The notes under the pieces are model-generated. The model had not been told where the DNA came from. It saw only the letters and a program-made list of their open reading frames with translations, and searched no databases. Source: Deinococcus arcticus (GTDB lineage Bacteria > Deinococcota > Deinococci > Deinococcales > Deinococcaceae). Taken from it: 64,000 nucleotides of DNA. Below are positions 45,017 through 56,188 of the stretch, piece by piece (positions within the stretch are counted from its first letter, which is position 1; each line of letters begins with the position of its first letter). A program made the position numbers and the translations under genes. The DNA is taken from assembly GCF_003028415.1 (NCBI RefSeq), contig NZ_PYSV01000011.1, forward strand, positions 80,423 through 144,422. The letters are read 5' to 3'.

Positions 45017-45120
45017 CAGTCACTCGCTACCAAGCCCCCGATCAACCGAGCGGGCTGGGACAGCGGCGCCGCAGCGCGAGGATCGAAAAAGTACGTTGCA
45101 CCTCATGGTGCAACGTCCTC
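45017..45120 (-). repeat. Copy C of the dispersed hairpin element, loop deleted
   Basis: In inverted orientation relative to copies A and B. The hairpin is reduced to GGACGTTGCACC / GGTGCAACGTAC with a 4-nt loop (plus-strand ends near 45091 and 45118), with the T-run reading on the minus strand. About 45 bp present in the loops of other copies is missing. The tail (GATCAACCGAGCGGGCTGG, CACTCGCTACC) is retained. It lies between the convergent genes xseA and the lipoprotein. Confidence 0.85.
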
Positions 45121-45152
45121 AAAAAGCGTCAGGTTGTTGGGGTTCAGGAACG

Positions 45153-45632
45153 TTACAGGCGGCGCACGGTGCAGGTGCCGGCCTGCTGCGCCACTCCTGC
45201 AAAGGTGCTGAGGTCTGAACCGCTGTCCAGGCTGTCCAGCAGCTTGCTCATGTCGTCGGCCGTACTGTGCAGCAGCAGGCCCTTGGCGCTGGCCCAGCCG
45301 GGCCCTTTGGGCGCCGTCAGGCACAGCAGCATCCATTCTTCACTGGCGGGCCGGTCCGCAGGCGGGGGCGTCTCTTCGACCAGTACCGCAACGTCCTGCT
45401 CGCGCTCAATAAACAGCAGCGCGTTGTCCGGCTTGCGGCCGTTGGCGCTGTAAATCCACAGGTCGTCGCCAAAGTCGGGACGTCCACGCAGGGTGTAGAT
45501 CTGCTGCACGTTCATGCCAGCCTTGGTGGTGCCCGTCATTTCGAAGGAGTCGCCCGCCTTGAAAGGTTCCTGAGGGGTCGTGGCAGCGCAGCCAGCCAGC
45601 AGCAGAGTCGAGCAAATGAGAAGCTTCTTCAT
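45153..45632 (-). CDS. Small lipoprotein
   Basis: 159 aa from the ATG at 45632. MKKLLICSTLLLAGCAATT is a type II signal with lipobox LAGC, so Cys15 is lipid-modified after cleavage by LspA, which is encoded in this window. The mature part is small and hydrophilic with a Pro-rich acidic stretch (VEETPPPADRPASEEW). No family recognised. A GGGGG run sits just before the start. Confidence 0.8.
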   Translation of the reverse strand: MKKLLICSTLLLAGCAATTPQEPFKAGDSFEMTGTTKAGMNVQQIYTLRGRPDFGDDLWIYSANGRKPDNALLFIEREQDVAVLVEETPPPADRPASEEWMLLCLTAPKGPGWASAKGLLLHSTADDMSKLLDSLDSGSDLSTFAGVAQQAGTCTVRRL

Positions 45633-45694
45633 CACCCCCTAAGAAAAGCACAGAGAGGCAGGAGTGTCGAACAAATCCGCCGGGTGGCAGTGGG

Positions 45695-46564
<870 letters not shown>

Positions 46565-46593
46565 GCCGCAGGCTACCCCGCTGAGCCCAAAAC

Positions 46594-46655
46594 AAAAAAT
46601 CCGCCCTCTTCGGCGGTGATAAAAATAAGATACCGCAGTATGCAGCTCAGGTCAA
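46594..46655 (-). ncRNA. Second promoter-terminator cassette, predicted ~27-nt RNA
   Basis: On the minus strand, TTGACC (46650-46655), 17 bp, TATCTT (46627-46632). Transcription should start near 46620 with ATCACCGCC. The stem CCGCC/GGCGG (46612-46616 with 46601-46605, 6-nt loop) and a T-run (46594-46599) follow at once. The product would be about 27 nt and nearly identical to the one at 21271-21335. Confidence 0.55.
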
Positions 46656-46961
46656 GTCCTGCCGGGCGAGCTGGAAAAGAACGGCCTGGCGCCGTTCGGC
46701 GGCGCAGGCCAGGGGTGGAGCCGTGCATAACGCGGGGGGGCTTGTTGCCGTTCGAGGTGATGAAGGCCGGCCCCACATTCGCCTGCACGGGTGAAGGCTA
46801 CGTCAGCAGCGGGCGGCCTGCCCGGCTGGGTGCCGGTCAGCTTCCTCCAGCCCCCGGGTCGGTGCGGACCAGCGGCCGATCATGGAGCGATCACGGCGTC
46901 TCTTTTAAGGTGCCTGCAGTTCCCGGGCCCACCCCGCGCCCACCCCACAGGAGGCACCACC
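46656..46961. other. Intergenic between the ~27-nt RNA cassette and a secreted-protein gene
   Basis: About 300 bp, GC-rich with inverted repeats, for example GGCCTGGCGCC. No supported gene on either strand. It may contain the promoter of the plus-strand gene at 46962, but none is clear. Confidence 0.35.
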
Positions 46962-47369
46962 ATGAACAGACTGTTTTTCCTGGCCCCGCTGACCCTCTGC
47001 GCCGCCCTGCTGGGCACGGCCCACGCCAGTTGCGCCGCCCCCAAAGACATGAACGGCGTGTGGCGCGCCAATGACGGCGGCACCTATTACGTGCGCCAGC
47101 TGGGCAATCAGGTGTGGTGGCTGGGCCAGAGCAGCGACGGCGGCAAAACCTGGACCCATGTCTTTTCCGGCGTGCGCAGCGGCAACACGGTCAAGGGCAC
47201 CTGGGCGGATGTGCCGCGTGGGCAGGTGCGCAGCAGCGGCGCGCTCACCCTGACCCTGTCGGGCGTAAACAGCGTGCTGGGCTTCAAGCGCGCGTCGGCC
47301 ACGGGCGGCTTTGGCGGCTCGTCTTGGTACATGCCCTGCGACGACGTGATTCTGAATCCGGTGCCGTAA
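46962..47369 (+). CDS. Small secreted protein
   Basis: 135 aa, start behind CAGGAGG. MNRLFFLAPLTLCAALLGTAHA is a Sec signal peptide cleaved about residue 22. The mature part is beta-rich with paired aromatic turns (GVWRANDGGTYYVRQLGNQVWWLG, TWTHVFSGVRSGNTVKGTW) and one or two Cys that could bond. It looks like a small extracytoplasmic beta domain; binding partner unknown. Confidence 0.75.
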   Translation: MNRLFFLAPLTLCAALLGTAHASCAAPKDMNGVWRANDGGTYYVRQLGNQVWWLGQSSDGGKTWTHVFSGVRSGNTVKGTWADVPRGQVRSSGALTLTLSGVNSVLGFKRASATGGFGGSSWYMPCDDVILNPVP

Positions 47370-47657
47370 GGGTCCGTGCTGCGGGCGGCTGGGGGCCTGT
47401 GGACGCTCCCGGCCGCGTTGAAGATGGGTTCTGGGTGTGGAGCTTACGCCTGGACCCCGTCTTTCTCTTTTCCGCTTCGCCTGGATGGCACCATTCTGCC
47501 AGGTCGCTGGCGGTTGAGCTTGAGGTCAACCGAGGGAGGCGAGAAGCGAACACAGGGCCCCGCACCGGGGATGGACAGGGTTCAGCGCTCTCCCAAACCG
47601 TTGAGATGGGAGGGGGGAGGCCGTTAACGGTTCAGGTCGGGGTTCTTGTCACCAGGG
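47370..47657. other. Intergenic, nothing supported
   Basis: About 290 bp between a secreted-protein gene and a convergent gene. No strong hairpin with T-run or promoter was found by eye. Confidence 0.35.
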
Positions 47658-48056
47658 TCAGTTCATCAGGAACAGGCACGCCGTGGCGTCATCGTCCAGC
47701 GGGGTGGGGCCCACCAGCCGTACCACGTGGCGCTGGCCGTCGCGCGTCCAGTCGGCCTCCTGGGCCTCAATGGCGCCCGGCAGGCTGACCGTGCGCCACC
47801 CCGACAACGCAGCGCCGACGCGAGCGGCATTGGCGCTTACCGCGCCCTGCAGGGCCACCAGGTCTGCCTGTTCAGGTTCGCCGCTGAACACCAGGCGCCC
47901 CGGTCCACCCAGGCACACCTCTTCTTCCTCTGCCTCGTACCCGACCCCGCGCAGCACGCGGCCCTCCTCGCCAGGGCGCCCCAGCCACCACAGGCCCGCC
48001 ACGACTGCAGGAACAAGAAGCCACGCCAGCCCTGTGCGCCGCCTGGAGTTTGCCAT
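47658..48056 (-). CDS. Small membrane-anchored protein, unknown
   Basis: 132 aa from the ATG at 48056. MANSRRRTGLAWLLVPAVVAGLWWLG gives a basic start and one membrane anchor (about 9-26). The outer part is acidic (YEAEEEEVCLGG) then a mixed alpha/beta domain ending LFLMN. Not recognised. TACGCT (48064-48069) lies 7 nt before the ATG, a leaderless promoter. Divergent from der. Confidence 0.7.
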   Translation of the reverse strand: MANSRRRTGLAWLLVPAVVAGLWWLGRPGEEGRVLRGVGYEAEEEEVCLGGPGRLVFSGEPEQADLVALQGAVSANAARVGAALSGWRTVSLPGAIEAQEADWTRDGQRHVVRLVGPTPLDDDATACLFLMN

Positions 48057-48252
48057 GGTGCCCAGCGTACTGCGGGGCAGGGGCGGGCGGCTCGTCGAGT
48101 GCGCCCTTCTCTCTGTGCCTGGGCCCTCAATCCGCGCCGCCCCCGTGCTAGACTGGCCTTTCGCCAGCGACTTCTCGCCGTGAGAAGACCGGCCAGTTTC
48201 GGCGGACCCCGGGCAGACGCCGCCCAGGTTCCGGCACCGTAAAGGAGCGTCT

Positions 48253-49572
48253 ATGCATAAAGTTGCCATTGTGGGCCGACCCAATGTCGGCAAGTCCAGC
48301 CTGTTTAATCGCCTGATTGGCCGCCGTGAAGCCGTGGTGGCCGATTTTCCCGGGGTCACCCGCGACGCCAAGGAAGGGCTGATGCTCTACCACAACCACC
48401 GCATCACCCTGATTGACACGGGCGGGCTGTGGAGCGGGGACGAGTGGGAAGCGGCCATCCGGGAAAAGGCCGAGTGGGCCATGGAAGGCGCACAGGCCGT
48501 GATTTTCGTGCTGGACCCCCGCGAGGGGCTCTCGGCGGCCGACTACGAGGTGGCCGAGTGGCTGCGCCGCCTGGGCAAGCCCGTGATTCTGGTCGCCAAC
48601 AAGATTGACAGCCCCAAGCACGAGGTCTATATGGCCGAGCTGTGGGGCCTGGGCTTCGGGGAGCCCATTGCCATCAGCGCCGAGCACGCGCGCGGCCTGG
48701 ACGACCTGCTGGACCGGGTGCTGACCCACCTGCCCGAGGATGATGAGGACGTGCCGGAAGTGGCGCCCATCCGCATCTCGCTGATTGGCCGCCCCAATGT
48801 GGGCAAAAGCAGCCTGCTCAACGCCATCACCCAGAGCGAGCGCGCCATTGTGGCCGACCAGCCGGGCACCACCCGCGACAGCCTGGACGTGGAGTGGGAT
48901 TACGGCGGTCAGCGCTTCGTGCTGGTGGACACGGCGGGCATTCGCAAGAAGCCCGATACCGCCATTGAGGACTACGCCATTCAGCGCTCGCAGGCGGCCA
49001 TCGAACGCAGCGACCTGATCTGGCTGGTGGTGAACGCGGGGGACCTGGGCGACCACGAGCTCAAGCTGGCCAATCTGGCCTACGACAGCGGCAAACCGGT
49101 GATCGTGGTGGTGAACAAGTGGGACCTCGTGCCTGACGATGAACTCAAGCGCACGGAAAAGGACCTGAACCAGAAGCTGCACCATATTTCCTACGCGCCG
49201 CGCGTGTACACCAGCGCGCTGAACGAATACGGCATTCACGACATGCTGGCCGAGGCCATGAAGCTGCACGAGAAGTGGCAAAGCCGCATTCCCACCAGCG
49301 AACTCAACCGCTGGCTGGAAGTCTGGCAGATGCGCCAGGCCGTGCCCAACTTTCACGGCAAGAAGCTGAAAATGTACTTCATGACGCAGGTGGAAACGGC
49401 GCCGCCCACCTTCGCTATTTTTTGCAACCGCGCCGATTTTGTGACGCGGGCCTACGAGGGCTTCCTGCAAAACCGCATCCGCGAGGATTTGCAGCTGGCC
49501 GGCATTCCGGTGCGCCTGAAGTGGAAGGAAAAGGGCCCCTACAAGAAGGACAAGAAGGGCGCCGAAGAGTAG
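48253..49572 (+). CDS. der: Ribosome-assembly GTPase Der (EngA)
   Basis: 439 aa, AAAGGAG ribosome site. Tandem G domains: first P-loop GRPNVGKSS at 8-16 with DTGG, and NKID; second P-loop GRPNVGKSS near 178 with DTAGI and NKWD; then the C-terminal KH-like domain. It joins the maturing 50S subunit. Full length and intact. Confidence 0.96.
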   Translation: MHKVAIVGRPNVGKSSLFNRLIGRREAVVADFPGVTRDAKEGLMLYHNHRITLIDTGGLWSGDEWEAAIREKAEWAMEGAQAVIFVLDPREGLSAADYEVAEWLRRLGKPVILVANKIDSPKHEVYMAELWGLGFGEPIAISAEHARGLDDLLDRVLTHLPEDDEDVPEVAPIRISLIGRPNVGKSSLLNAITQSERAIVADQPGTTRDSLDVEWDYGGQRFVLVDTAGIRKKPDTAIEDYAIQRSQAAIERSDLIWLVVNAGDLGDHELKLANLAYDSGKPVIVVVNKWDLVPDDELKRTEKDLNQKLHHISYAPRVYTSALNEYGIHDMLAEAMKLHEKWQSRIPTSELNRWLEVWQMRQAVPNFHGKKLKMYFMTQVETAPPTFAIFCNRADFVTRAYEGFLQNRIREDLQLAGIPVRLKWKEKGPYKKDKKGAEE

Positions 49573-49630
49573 GCGGCATGAAGGGAGGTGCCTGAGCAGG
49601 GGAGAAGCCGTCCGGCCTCCCCCCTGCGCC

Positions 49631-49636
49631 TATCCT
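49631..49636 (+). promoter_or_regulatory. Leaderless -10 box (TATCCT)
   Basis: TATCCT, 6 nt, then ATG at 49643. Confidence 0.5.
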
Positions 49637-49642
49637 GCCCCC

Positions 49643-50200
49643 ATGACCAACCTGCACGCCCTTCCCGCCGACCTGCCCGCTCCGGTCGACGACGGCGCCT
49701 GCGACCACCTGCCGGGGCAGCGGGTGCCGGCTCTGCGCCTGCCCGGCACCGATGGCCAGACGTACGACCTCTCGGCGCTGCCCGGCCGCACGGTGCTGTA
49801 CCTCTACCCCAAAACGGGCCGCCCGGATGGAGCCGTGCCGGAGGGCTGGGACCAGATTCCCGGTGCCCGGGGCTGCACCCCGCAAAGCTGCGCCTTTCGC
49901 GACCACCACGCGGAACTTCAGGCGGCGGGGGCGCGGGTCTTCGGCCTGAGTGTGCAGCCCACCGCCTATCAGCAGGAGGCGGCCGAGCGCCTCCACCTGC
50001 CCTTTGCCCTGCTGTCGGACGCCGACCGGCACTGGAGCCGCGCCCTGAAGCTCCCCACCTTCGAGGCCGGCGGCGAAACGCTGCTGCGCCGCACCACCCT
50101 GATCCTGCGCGGCGGCGTGGTGGAACATGTCTTTTTCCCCGTCTTCCCCCCGGACCGCAACGCCGCCGACGTGCTGGCGTGGCTGGCCGCCCACTCTTAA
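49643..50200 (+). CDS. Peroxiredoxin-like thiol oxidoreductase (PrxQ/BCP type)
   Basis: 185 aa. Thioredoxin fold with VLYLYPKTGRPDG, then GARGCTPQSCAFRDHHAEL, which puts the peroxidatic Cys at 78 (GCTPQSC) and a second Cys at 83, the spacing of PrxQ. LPFALLSDADRHW and RTTLILRGGVVEHVF complete the domain. Reduces peroxides, with thioredoxin as likely partner. Its TAA overlaps the first bases of repeat copy D. Start set by TATCCT. Confidence 0.88.
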   Translation: MTNLHALPADLPAPVDDGACDHLPGQRVPALRLPGTDGQTYDLSALPGRTVLYLYPKTGRPDGAVPEGWDQIPGARGCTPQSCAFRDHHAELQAAGARVFGLSVQPTAYQQEAAERLHLPFALLSDADRHWSRALKLPTFEAGGETLLRRTTLILRGGVVEHVFFPVFPPDRNAADVLAWLAAHS

Positions 50201-50346
50201 GTCGCTCGCTGCCAAGTCCCCGATCAACCGAGCGGGCTGGAACAGCGGCGCCGCAGAGCGAGTCTCGAAAAAAGGACGTTGCACCGGGAATGGAGACTTT
50301 GCGGTGCTCTCCTGCAAAGCCGCAACGTGAGGGGCAACGTCCTTAA
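50197..50346 (-). repeat. Copy D of the dispersed hairpin element (best-preserved)
   Basis: 150 bp, inverted. Begins TTAAGTCGCTCGCTGCC (50197) and ends CGTCCTTAA (50346), so both ends are TTAA. Long stem: AAGGACGTTGC (from 50272) with GCAACGTCCTT (to 50345). A nested CTTTGC/GCAAAG hairpin lies inside. It sits between the convergent genes for the peroxiredoxin and the 599-aa exported protein, and its TAA provides the peroxiredoxin stop. Confidence 0.92.
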
Positions 50347-50415
50347 CGTAAGAAGCGGAGGCACACCCGCCTCCGCTCCTCTCTCCATCACCGATTACCT
50401 TTCAACCATCTGCTC

Positions 50416-52215
50416 CTACGGCTGGTAGGTCTTGAGCACGCCCCCAAACCCGCTCAGGCTGCGCGTGCGGTAAAACACCAGACTGATCGGCAGGTTCGAG
50501 CCGCTGCTGGGCACGAAATCAATGTTCAGGCGGTCGGACTGGGCCCGCCATAGCAGCACCGGCTCGTCGGGCTTCAGGGCGTTGCCCACGCGCGGCAGCT
50601 TGATGGTCTGGTTGATGGGACCGTCCTGAATGTTCATGGCGCCCCGGTACAGCCCGCCCCGGGGGCTCAGGGCCACCACGGTGCCGGCCGCGCCGTTCAC
50701 TTCCAGGTCGTACAGCACGCCGTAGTTGCCCGCCAGCCGCACGCCCTGGCCGGTCAGGGCGTCGGTGCCGGTCAGGGCAGGGTCCACCCGGCCGTCGCCA
50801 ATGACAATGCGCGTGGGCAGCGCGCCCAGGTTCACACGCAGGGTGCGCACCGCGCCCGGAAAGGTGCCGCGCACGTGGCGGCCGTCGGGCTTCAGGTACG
50901 GCAGCTGCTGGGCCACCTGCGCGGTGGGGGGCAGGCTGTCTTCCAGAATCAGAAAGGTCAGCTCCACCCGCCCCGAGGTGCTCAGGTCCTGCATGACATT
51001 CACGCCGCTGCCCGGGTTCAGGGTGGGGCTGGCATACACCGCCGCCGCCTGCCCCGGCGAGAGGGTGAGGGTGGTGCCGCCGCCCGAAGCGAAATATTCC
51101 AGCAGCGTCACCTGCCCCAGAATGCTTTCCAGGCGGGTGGGCGCCGTCTCGCCCAGGCGCTCGGTACGCACCTCCACGGGGCGGCTTTCCAGGTTGCGGG
51201 CCATCACGTACACGCGGGCAGGCTTGCCCAGGCCATTCAGGTGATAGGCCAGCAGCCGCGCGCGGCCCACCACGCTGTCCTGGTACAGAATGCCGCTCTG
51301 ATCCGGTACCTCGGGGCTGTCACTGAAGAGCAGCGGGTAACTGGGGCCCTCCACCGGGGTGGCCAGCGCCGAGGGATAGGTCAGAATCTGCGGGTCGGGA
51401 AAGGCGTCGCCGGGCTGGGCGTACTTCAGGGCGTAGGTCAGCGGCGTGTCAATGGGCGTGCCCTCCACCCGGATGGTGCGGGTAAAGGGGGTGCTCTGCA
51501 GGCCCCGGCTGTTGGTCACCGTCAGGCCAATGGTATAGGTGCCGGGCTGAAAGTACACGTCCTGACGGCCGGTCCACCGGCGCGCGGTGATGTCGGCGCC
51601 GTCCGGGTCGAAGGGGTATTCGGTGTACACCACCCGCTCGCCCGGGGCATACACCGTCTTGTCGGTGGAAAAGCGCGCCTGCGGAATCAGGGGGTTGCCG
51701 CCGTCACGCAAGGCAGTCAGGGTAAAGGTGCGGCCATCGTCGGTGGTCAGGTTGGCGTTCAGGGCGTCGGCCAGGGTGCGGGCGCTCACGTAGGTCACGC
51801 CGCCCACCAGGGCTACGGTGCCAGGCGGCTGCGGCACCCCGGCCAGGGCCGCCGTGTTCGCGCGGGTATCTATGCTCAGGCGGGCCAGTTGCACCACCGG
51901 GCCGCTGCCGGGCAGGGTCTGGCCCAGCAGCGACGCCGTTTCGCGCAGCGGCAGCATGGTGCGCCCACCCAGCAGGCGGGGCGGGGCCAGCCACTGGGTG
52001 GGGGCGCCGTTCACGTAGGCCGCGCGGTCATCGGGGGTAAAGGTCAGCTGCACGGCGCCCAGTAAGGGCTGCGCGGCGTGGGCAGGGGGCGTGGCCAGGG
52101 TCAGCGTCGCGCCCGGCACGGCGGGGGCCAGCAGGCCCAGCAGGGCCAGGACGCGGGTTCGGAAGCGCTGGGCCGCCAGGGGCGACAGGGAAGAGGAGAG
52201 ACGGGCAAACCGCAT
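50416..52215 (-). CDS. Large exported surface protein with copper-amine-oxidase-like N-domain
   Basis: 599 aa from the ATG at 52215, which is preceded by CATACT 6 nt upstream. Signal peptide about 1-47. Residues about 55-160 resemble the CuAO_N1-type stalk (GGRTMLPLRETASLLG, GVTYVSARTLADALNANL). A PKD/Ig-like domain follows (FSTDKTVYAPGERVVYTEYPFDPDG, TGRQDVYFQPGTYTIGLTVTNS, about 185-260), then a long beta-rich region with no known motif. Likely an envelope or S-layer-associated protein. Length and composition fit deinococcal surface proteins. Confidence 0.7.
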   Translation of the reverse strand: MRFARLSSSLSPLAAQRFRTRVLALLGLLAPAVPGATLTLATPPAHAAQPLLGAVQLTFTPDDRAAYVNGAPTQWLAPPRLLGGRTMLPLRETASLLGQTLPGSGPVVQLARLSIDTRANTAALAGVPQPPGTVALVGGVTYVSARTLADALNANLTTDDGRTFTLTALRDGGNPLIPQARFSTDKTVYAPGERVVYTEYPFDPDGADITARRWTGRQDVYFQPGTYTIGLTVTNSRGLQSTPFTRTIRVEGTPIDTPLTYALKYAQPGDAFPDPQILTYPSALATPVEGPSYPLLFSDSPEVPDQSGILYQDSVVGRARLLAYHLNGLGKPARVYVMARNLESRPVEVRTERLGETAPTRLESILGQVTLLEYFASGGGTTLTLSPGQAAAVYASPTLNPGSGVNVMQDLSTSGRVELTFLILEDSLPPTAQVAQQLPYLKPDGRHVRGTFPGAVRTLRVNLGALPTRIVIGDGRVDPALTGTDALTGQGVRLAGNYGVLYDLEVNGAAGTVVALSPRGGLYRGAMNIQDGPINQTIKLPRVGNALKPDEPVLLWRAQSDRLNIDFVPSSGSNLPISLVFYRTRSLSGFGGVLKTYQP

Positions 52216-52356
52216 CCGCCGAGTATGGCCTGCCAAGCTGACGCGCGTCTGCCGCTTCGTCCCTGGTGTCCCGCCACCATGACCGAACCCTTAAGGTGGC
52301 AGCGACCTGGGAAGGTGCCTCGCAGTTGGGGTGCAGGGGGCGGCCTACACTGGGGC

Positions 52357-52394
52357 ATGGTCCCAGACAGAAAGGGCGCAGGCCGGAGGAACGC

Positions 52395-52398
<4 letters not shown>
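52357..52398 (+). CDS. 13-codon upstream ORF coupled to ftsH
   Basis: ATG at 52357 encodes MVPDRKGAGRRNA. TACACT (52346-52351) lies 5 nt upstream, a leaderless -10. Its TGA overlaps the TTG start of ftsH (TTGA, 52395-52398). Inside the ORF, GGAGG (52385-52389) serves as the ftsH ribosome site. Confidence 0.45.
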
Positions 52399-54254
<1,856 letters not shown>

Positions 54255-54319
54255 AACGAGCGGCCAGGGCCCGGGGGACCCTGACCGTCGGGAGCAGGCG
54301 CTGGGGGCGGCCGCCGGCC

Positions 54320-55096
54320 TTACCGGGACACTGAGTCCGGCCCGGCCGTGTCCGGCACCGCGCAGGCGCCGTCCTCGCAGGTGCCGGCGTCATCGGCGCG
54401 GCCCAGCACCGTCAGGGCAGGGGGCTGCACCTCGGCCCAGGCCTGTTGCAGGGCGCCCAGCAGCGTCTGGGGGTCCTGCGCGCCACTCACGCCGTACTTG
54501 CCGCCTAGCACGAAAAACGGCACCCCCGAAATGCCCAGGGCCTGGGCCTGCGTCTCGTCCTGGCGCACGGCGGCGGCGTGGCGGCCCTCTGCCAGCGCGG
54601 TGCGCGCCTCAGCCGGGTCCAGGCCCACCTCGGCGGCCAGGGCCACCAGGGTGTCCAGGTCGCCCATGCACGCCCCCTCGCTGAAATAAGCGCGCAGCAG
54701 CCGCTCTTTCACCGCGCCCTGCTGGCCGTGGGCCGCCGCGTGGTGAATGAGCTGGTGGGCCAGAAAGGTGCTGCCCAGCCGCGCCTGCTCAAAGCGGTAG
54801 GTCAGGCCCTCAGCGGCGGCCACCCCGCTCACCTGGTCCATCATGGCCTGCACCTGCGCGGGGCTGCGGCCGTATTTCTGCGCCAGCACCTCGCCCATCG
54901 TGCGCTCCAGCACGGGCGGGGCGCTGGGGTCCAGCTCAAAGCTGTGCCACACCACCTCCACACGGTCACGGTGCTCAAAGCTGTCCAGGGCCCGCTCCAG
55001 CCGCCGTTTGCCGATATAACACCACGGACAGGCGATGTCCGACCAGATGTCCACGCGCAGCTGCCCGGGGGCCGAGGGAGAGAAGAGTGCGGTCAT
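54320..55096 (-). CDS. frnE: FrnE-type DsbA-fold oxidoreductase
   Basis: 258 aa from the ATG at 55096. Thioredoxin/DsbA fold with CPWC (23-26) in DIWSDIACPWCYIGKRRLE and a second pair CEDGAC (240-245, CX4C) near the C-terminus. Having both CXXC and CX4C is the feature described for D. radiodurans FrnE, a disulfide isomerase induced by stress. ISGVPFFVLGGKYGVSGAQ has the cis-Pro loop. Cytoplasmic: no signal peptide. Confidence 0.9.
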   Translation of the reverse strand: MTALFSPSAPGQLRVDIWSDIACPWCYIGKRRLERALDSFEHRDRVEVVWHSFELDPSAPPVLERTMGEVLAQKYGRSPAQVQAMMDQVSGVAAAEGLTYRFEQARLGSTFLAHQLIHHAAAHGQQGAVKERLLRAYFSEGACMGDLDTLVALAAEVGLDPAEARTALAEGRHAAAVRQDETQAQALGISGVPFFVLGGKYGVSGAQDPQTLLGALQQAWAEVQPPALTVLGRADDAGTCEDGACAVPDTAGPDSVSR

Positions 55097-55215
55097 GCCC
55101 TCAGTGTGCCACAACTTTCTGAAGGGCTTGAGAAAACAAAGTAAACAGACGAATGTGAACACCGGATGGGAAAAGCCTCAGCTGGCGTCAGGCCGCGCGT
55201 GCTACCACTGCAGCC

Positions 55216-56031
55216 ATGACTGTGTCTGCTCGCTCTTTGTGGCCCCTGGCCCCGGCCCTGCTGGGTTTGGCCCTGGCCGCGCCGCCCAGTGCCCCGGCCA
55301 CCACCCTGGAGCGCGCCGCCACCCGGCTGACCCAGTCGCTGGGTGGCGTGCTGCGCAACTGCCCAGCCAGCTTTCAGGCCATTGGCACGGCCAACAAGCA
55401 GTGCGTGGGCGTGACCCGCACCGTGGAGCAAACGCGCCTGGCCCTCACCGGGGCGCTGGGCGACGACCTGTACGGGGTGTGGCGCAGCAAGGATGACCAG
55501 CGCAGCGTGTACAACTGGCTGCGCACCCCGGGCGGCACTGTCTACCTGCGCCTGCAGCCTGATCCCGAGGGCCGCGCCCAGACCCTGCTGTACCTGGATG
55601 TGCCGCCGGGCAGTGCGCCCGCTTCAGGGACCGTGCCCAGCACGGGCGCGGCGGGGACCGCTGGTGCGGCAGGAACCGTCTCCAGCGGGGCGACCACCAG
55701 TGGAGCCAGTTCAGCGGGGGCCAGCGTGCGGCCTGCCTCCACCCCGGTGGCCCGCTCGGCCGCGCCGCTGGCTTTCCGCCGCACCCTGCAGGTGCAAAGT
55801 CCCCGCCTGAACGGTCCCGACGTGCTGGCCGTGCAAAACCGCCTGATTGCCCTGATGCGTCCGGCCCGCAGTGGCCAGGGCGACGGCTGGTATGGGCCCG
55901 TGACTGCCAACACGGTGCGCGCGTTTCAGGCCTCGGCGGGGTTGCGGGCCACGGGCCGGGTGGACCGGGCCACCTGGGACGCGCTGTTCAGCACGGCCGC
56001 CAAGCCGTTTACCCCGCCCCCCTCGCCCTGA
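55216..56031 (+). CDS. Exported protein with C-terminal peptidoglycan-binding domain
   Basis: 271 aa. Signal peptide [21 protein letters not shown]... cleaved about residue 21-28. The N-terminal domain (about 30-130) has three or four Cys (RNCPASF, NKQCVG). A Ser/Thr/Ala/Gly linker (about 140-185) follows, then a PG_binding_1 domain (about 195-260; [49 protein letters not shown]). It binds the cell wall; the N-terminal domain's activity is unknown. Confidence 0.82.
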   Translation: MTVSARSLWPLAPALLGLALAAPPSAPATTLERAATRLTQSLGGVLRNCPASFQAIGTANKQCVGVTRTVEQTRLALTGALGDDLYGVWRSKDDQRSVYNWLRTPGGTVYLRLQPDPEGRAQTLLYLDVPPGSAPASGTVPSTGAAGTAGAAGTVSSGATTSGASSAGASVRPASTPVARSAAPLAFRRTLQVQSPRLNGPDVLAVQNRLIALMRPARSGQGDGWYGPVTANTVRAFQASAGLRATGRVDRATWDALFSTAAKPFTPPPSP

Positions 56032-56188
56032 CCCGCCGTGCCGGTCCATGAGACCCGGCGCCCTGATGATGCCCTGACGGATTCATAGAGGGACAAAAAA
56101 AGCTGACCCAGCGTCACTTTTCTTTCTGAGTGCTGCCATGAGACGGCACCAGGAGTTCTCACTGCCTGGCCGTAGAGTATGGAGCACC

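Noticed and set aside
46656..46900. Cobalamin or SAM-type riboswitch upstream of sseA
   Set aside because: No consensus core was found and the promoter lies to the left of this stretch, so it would not be transcribed in the leader.
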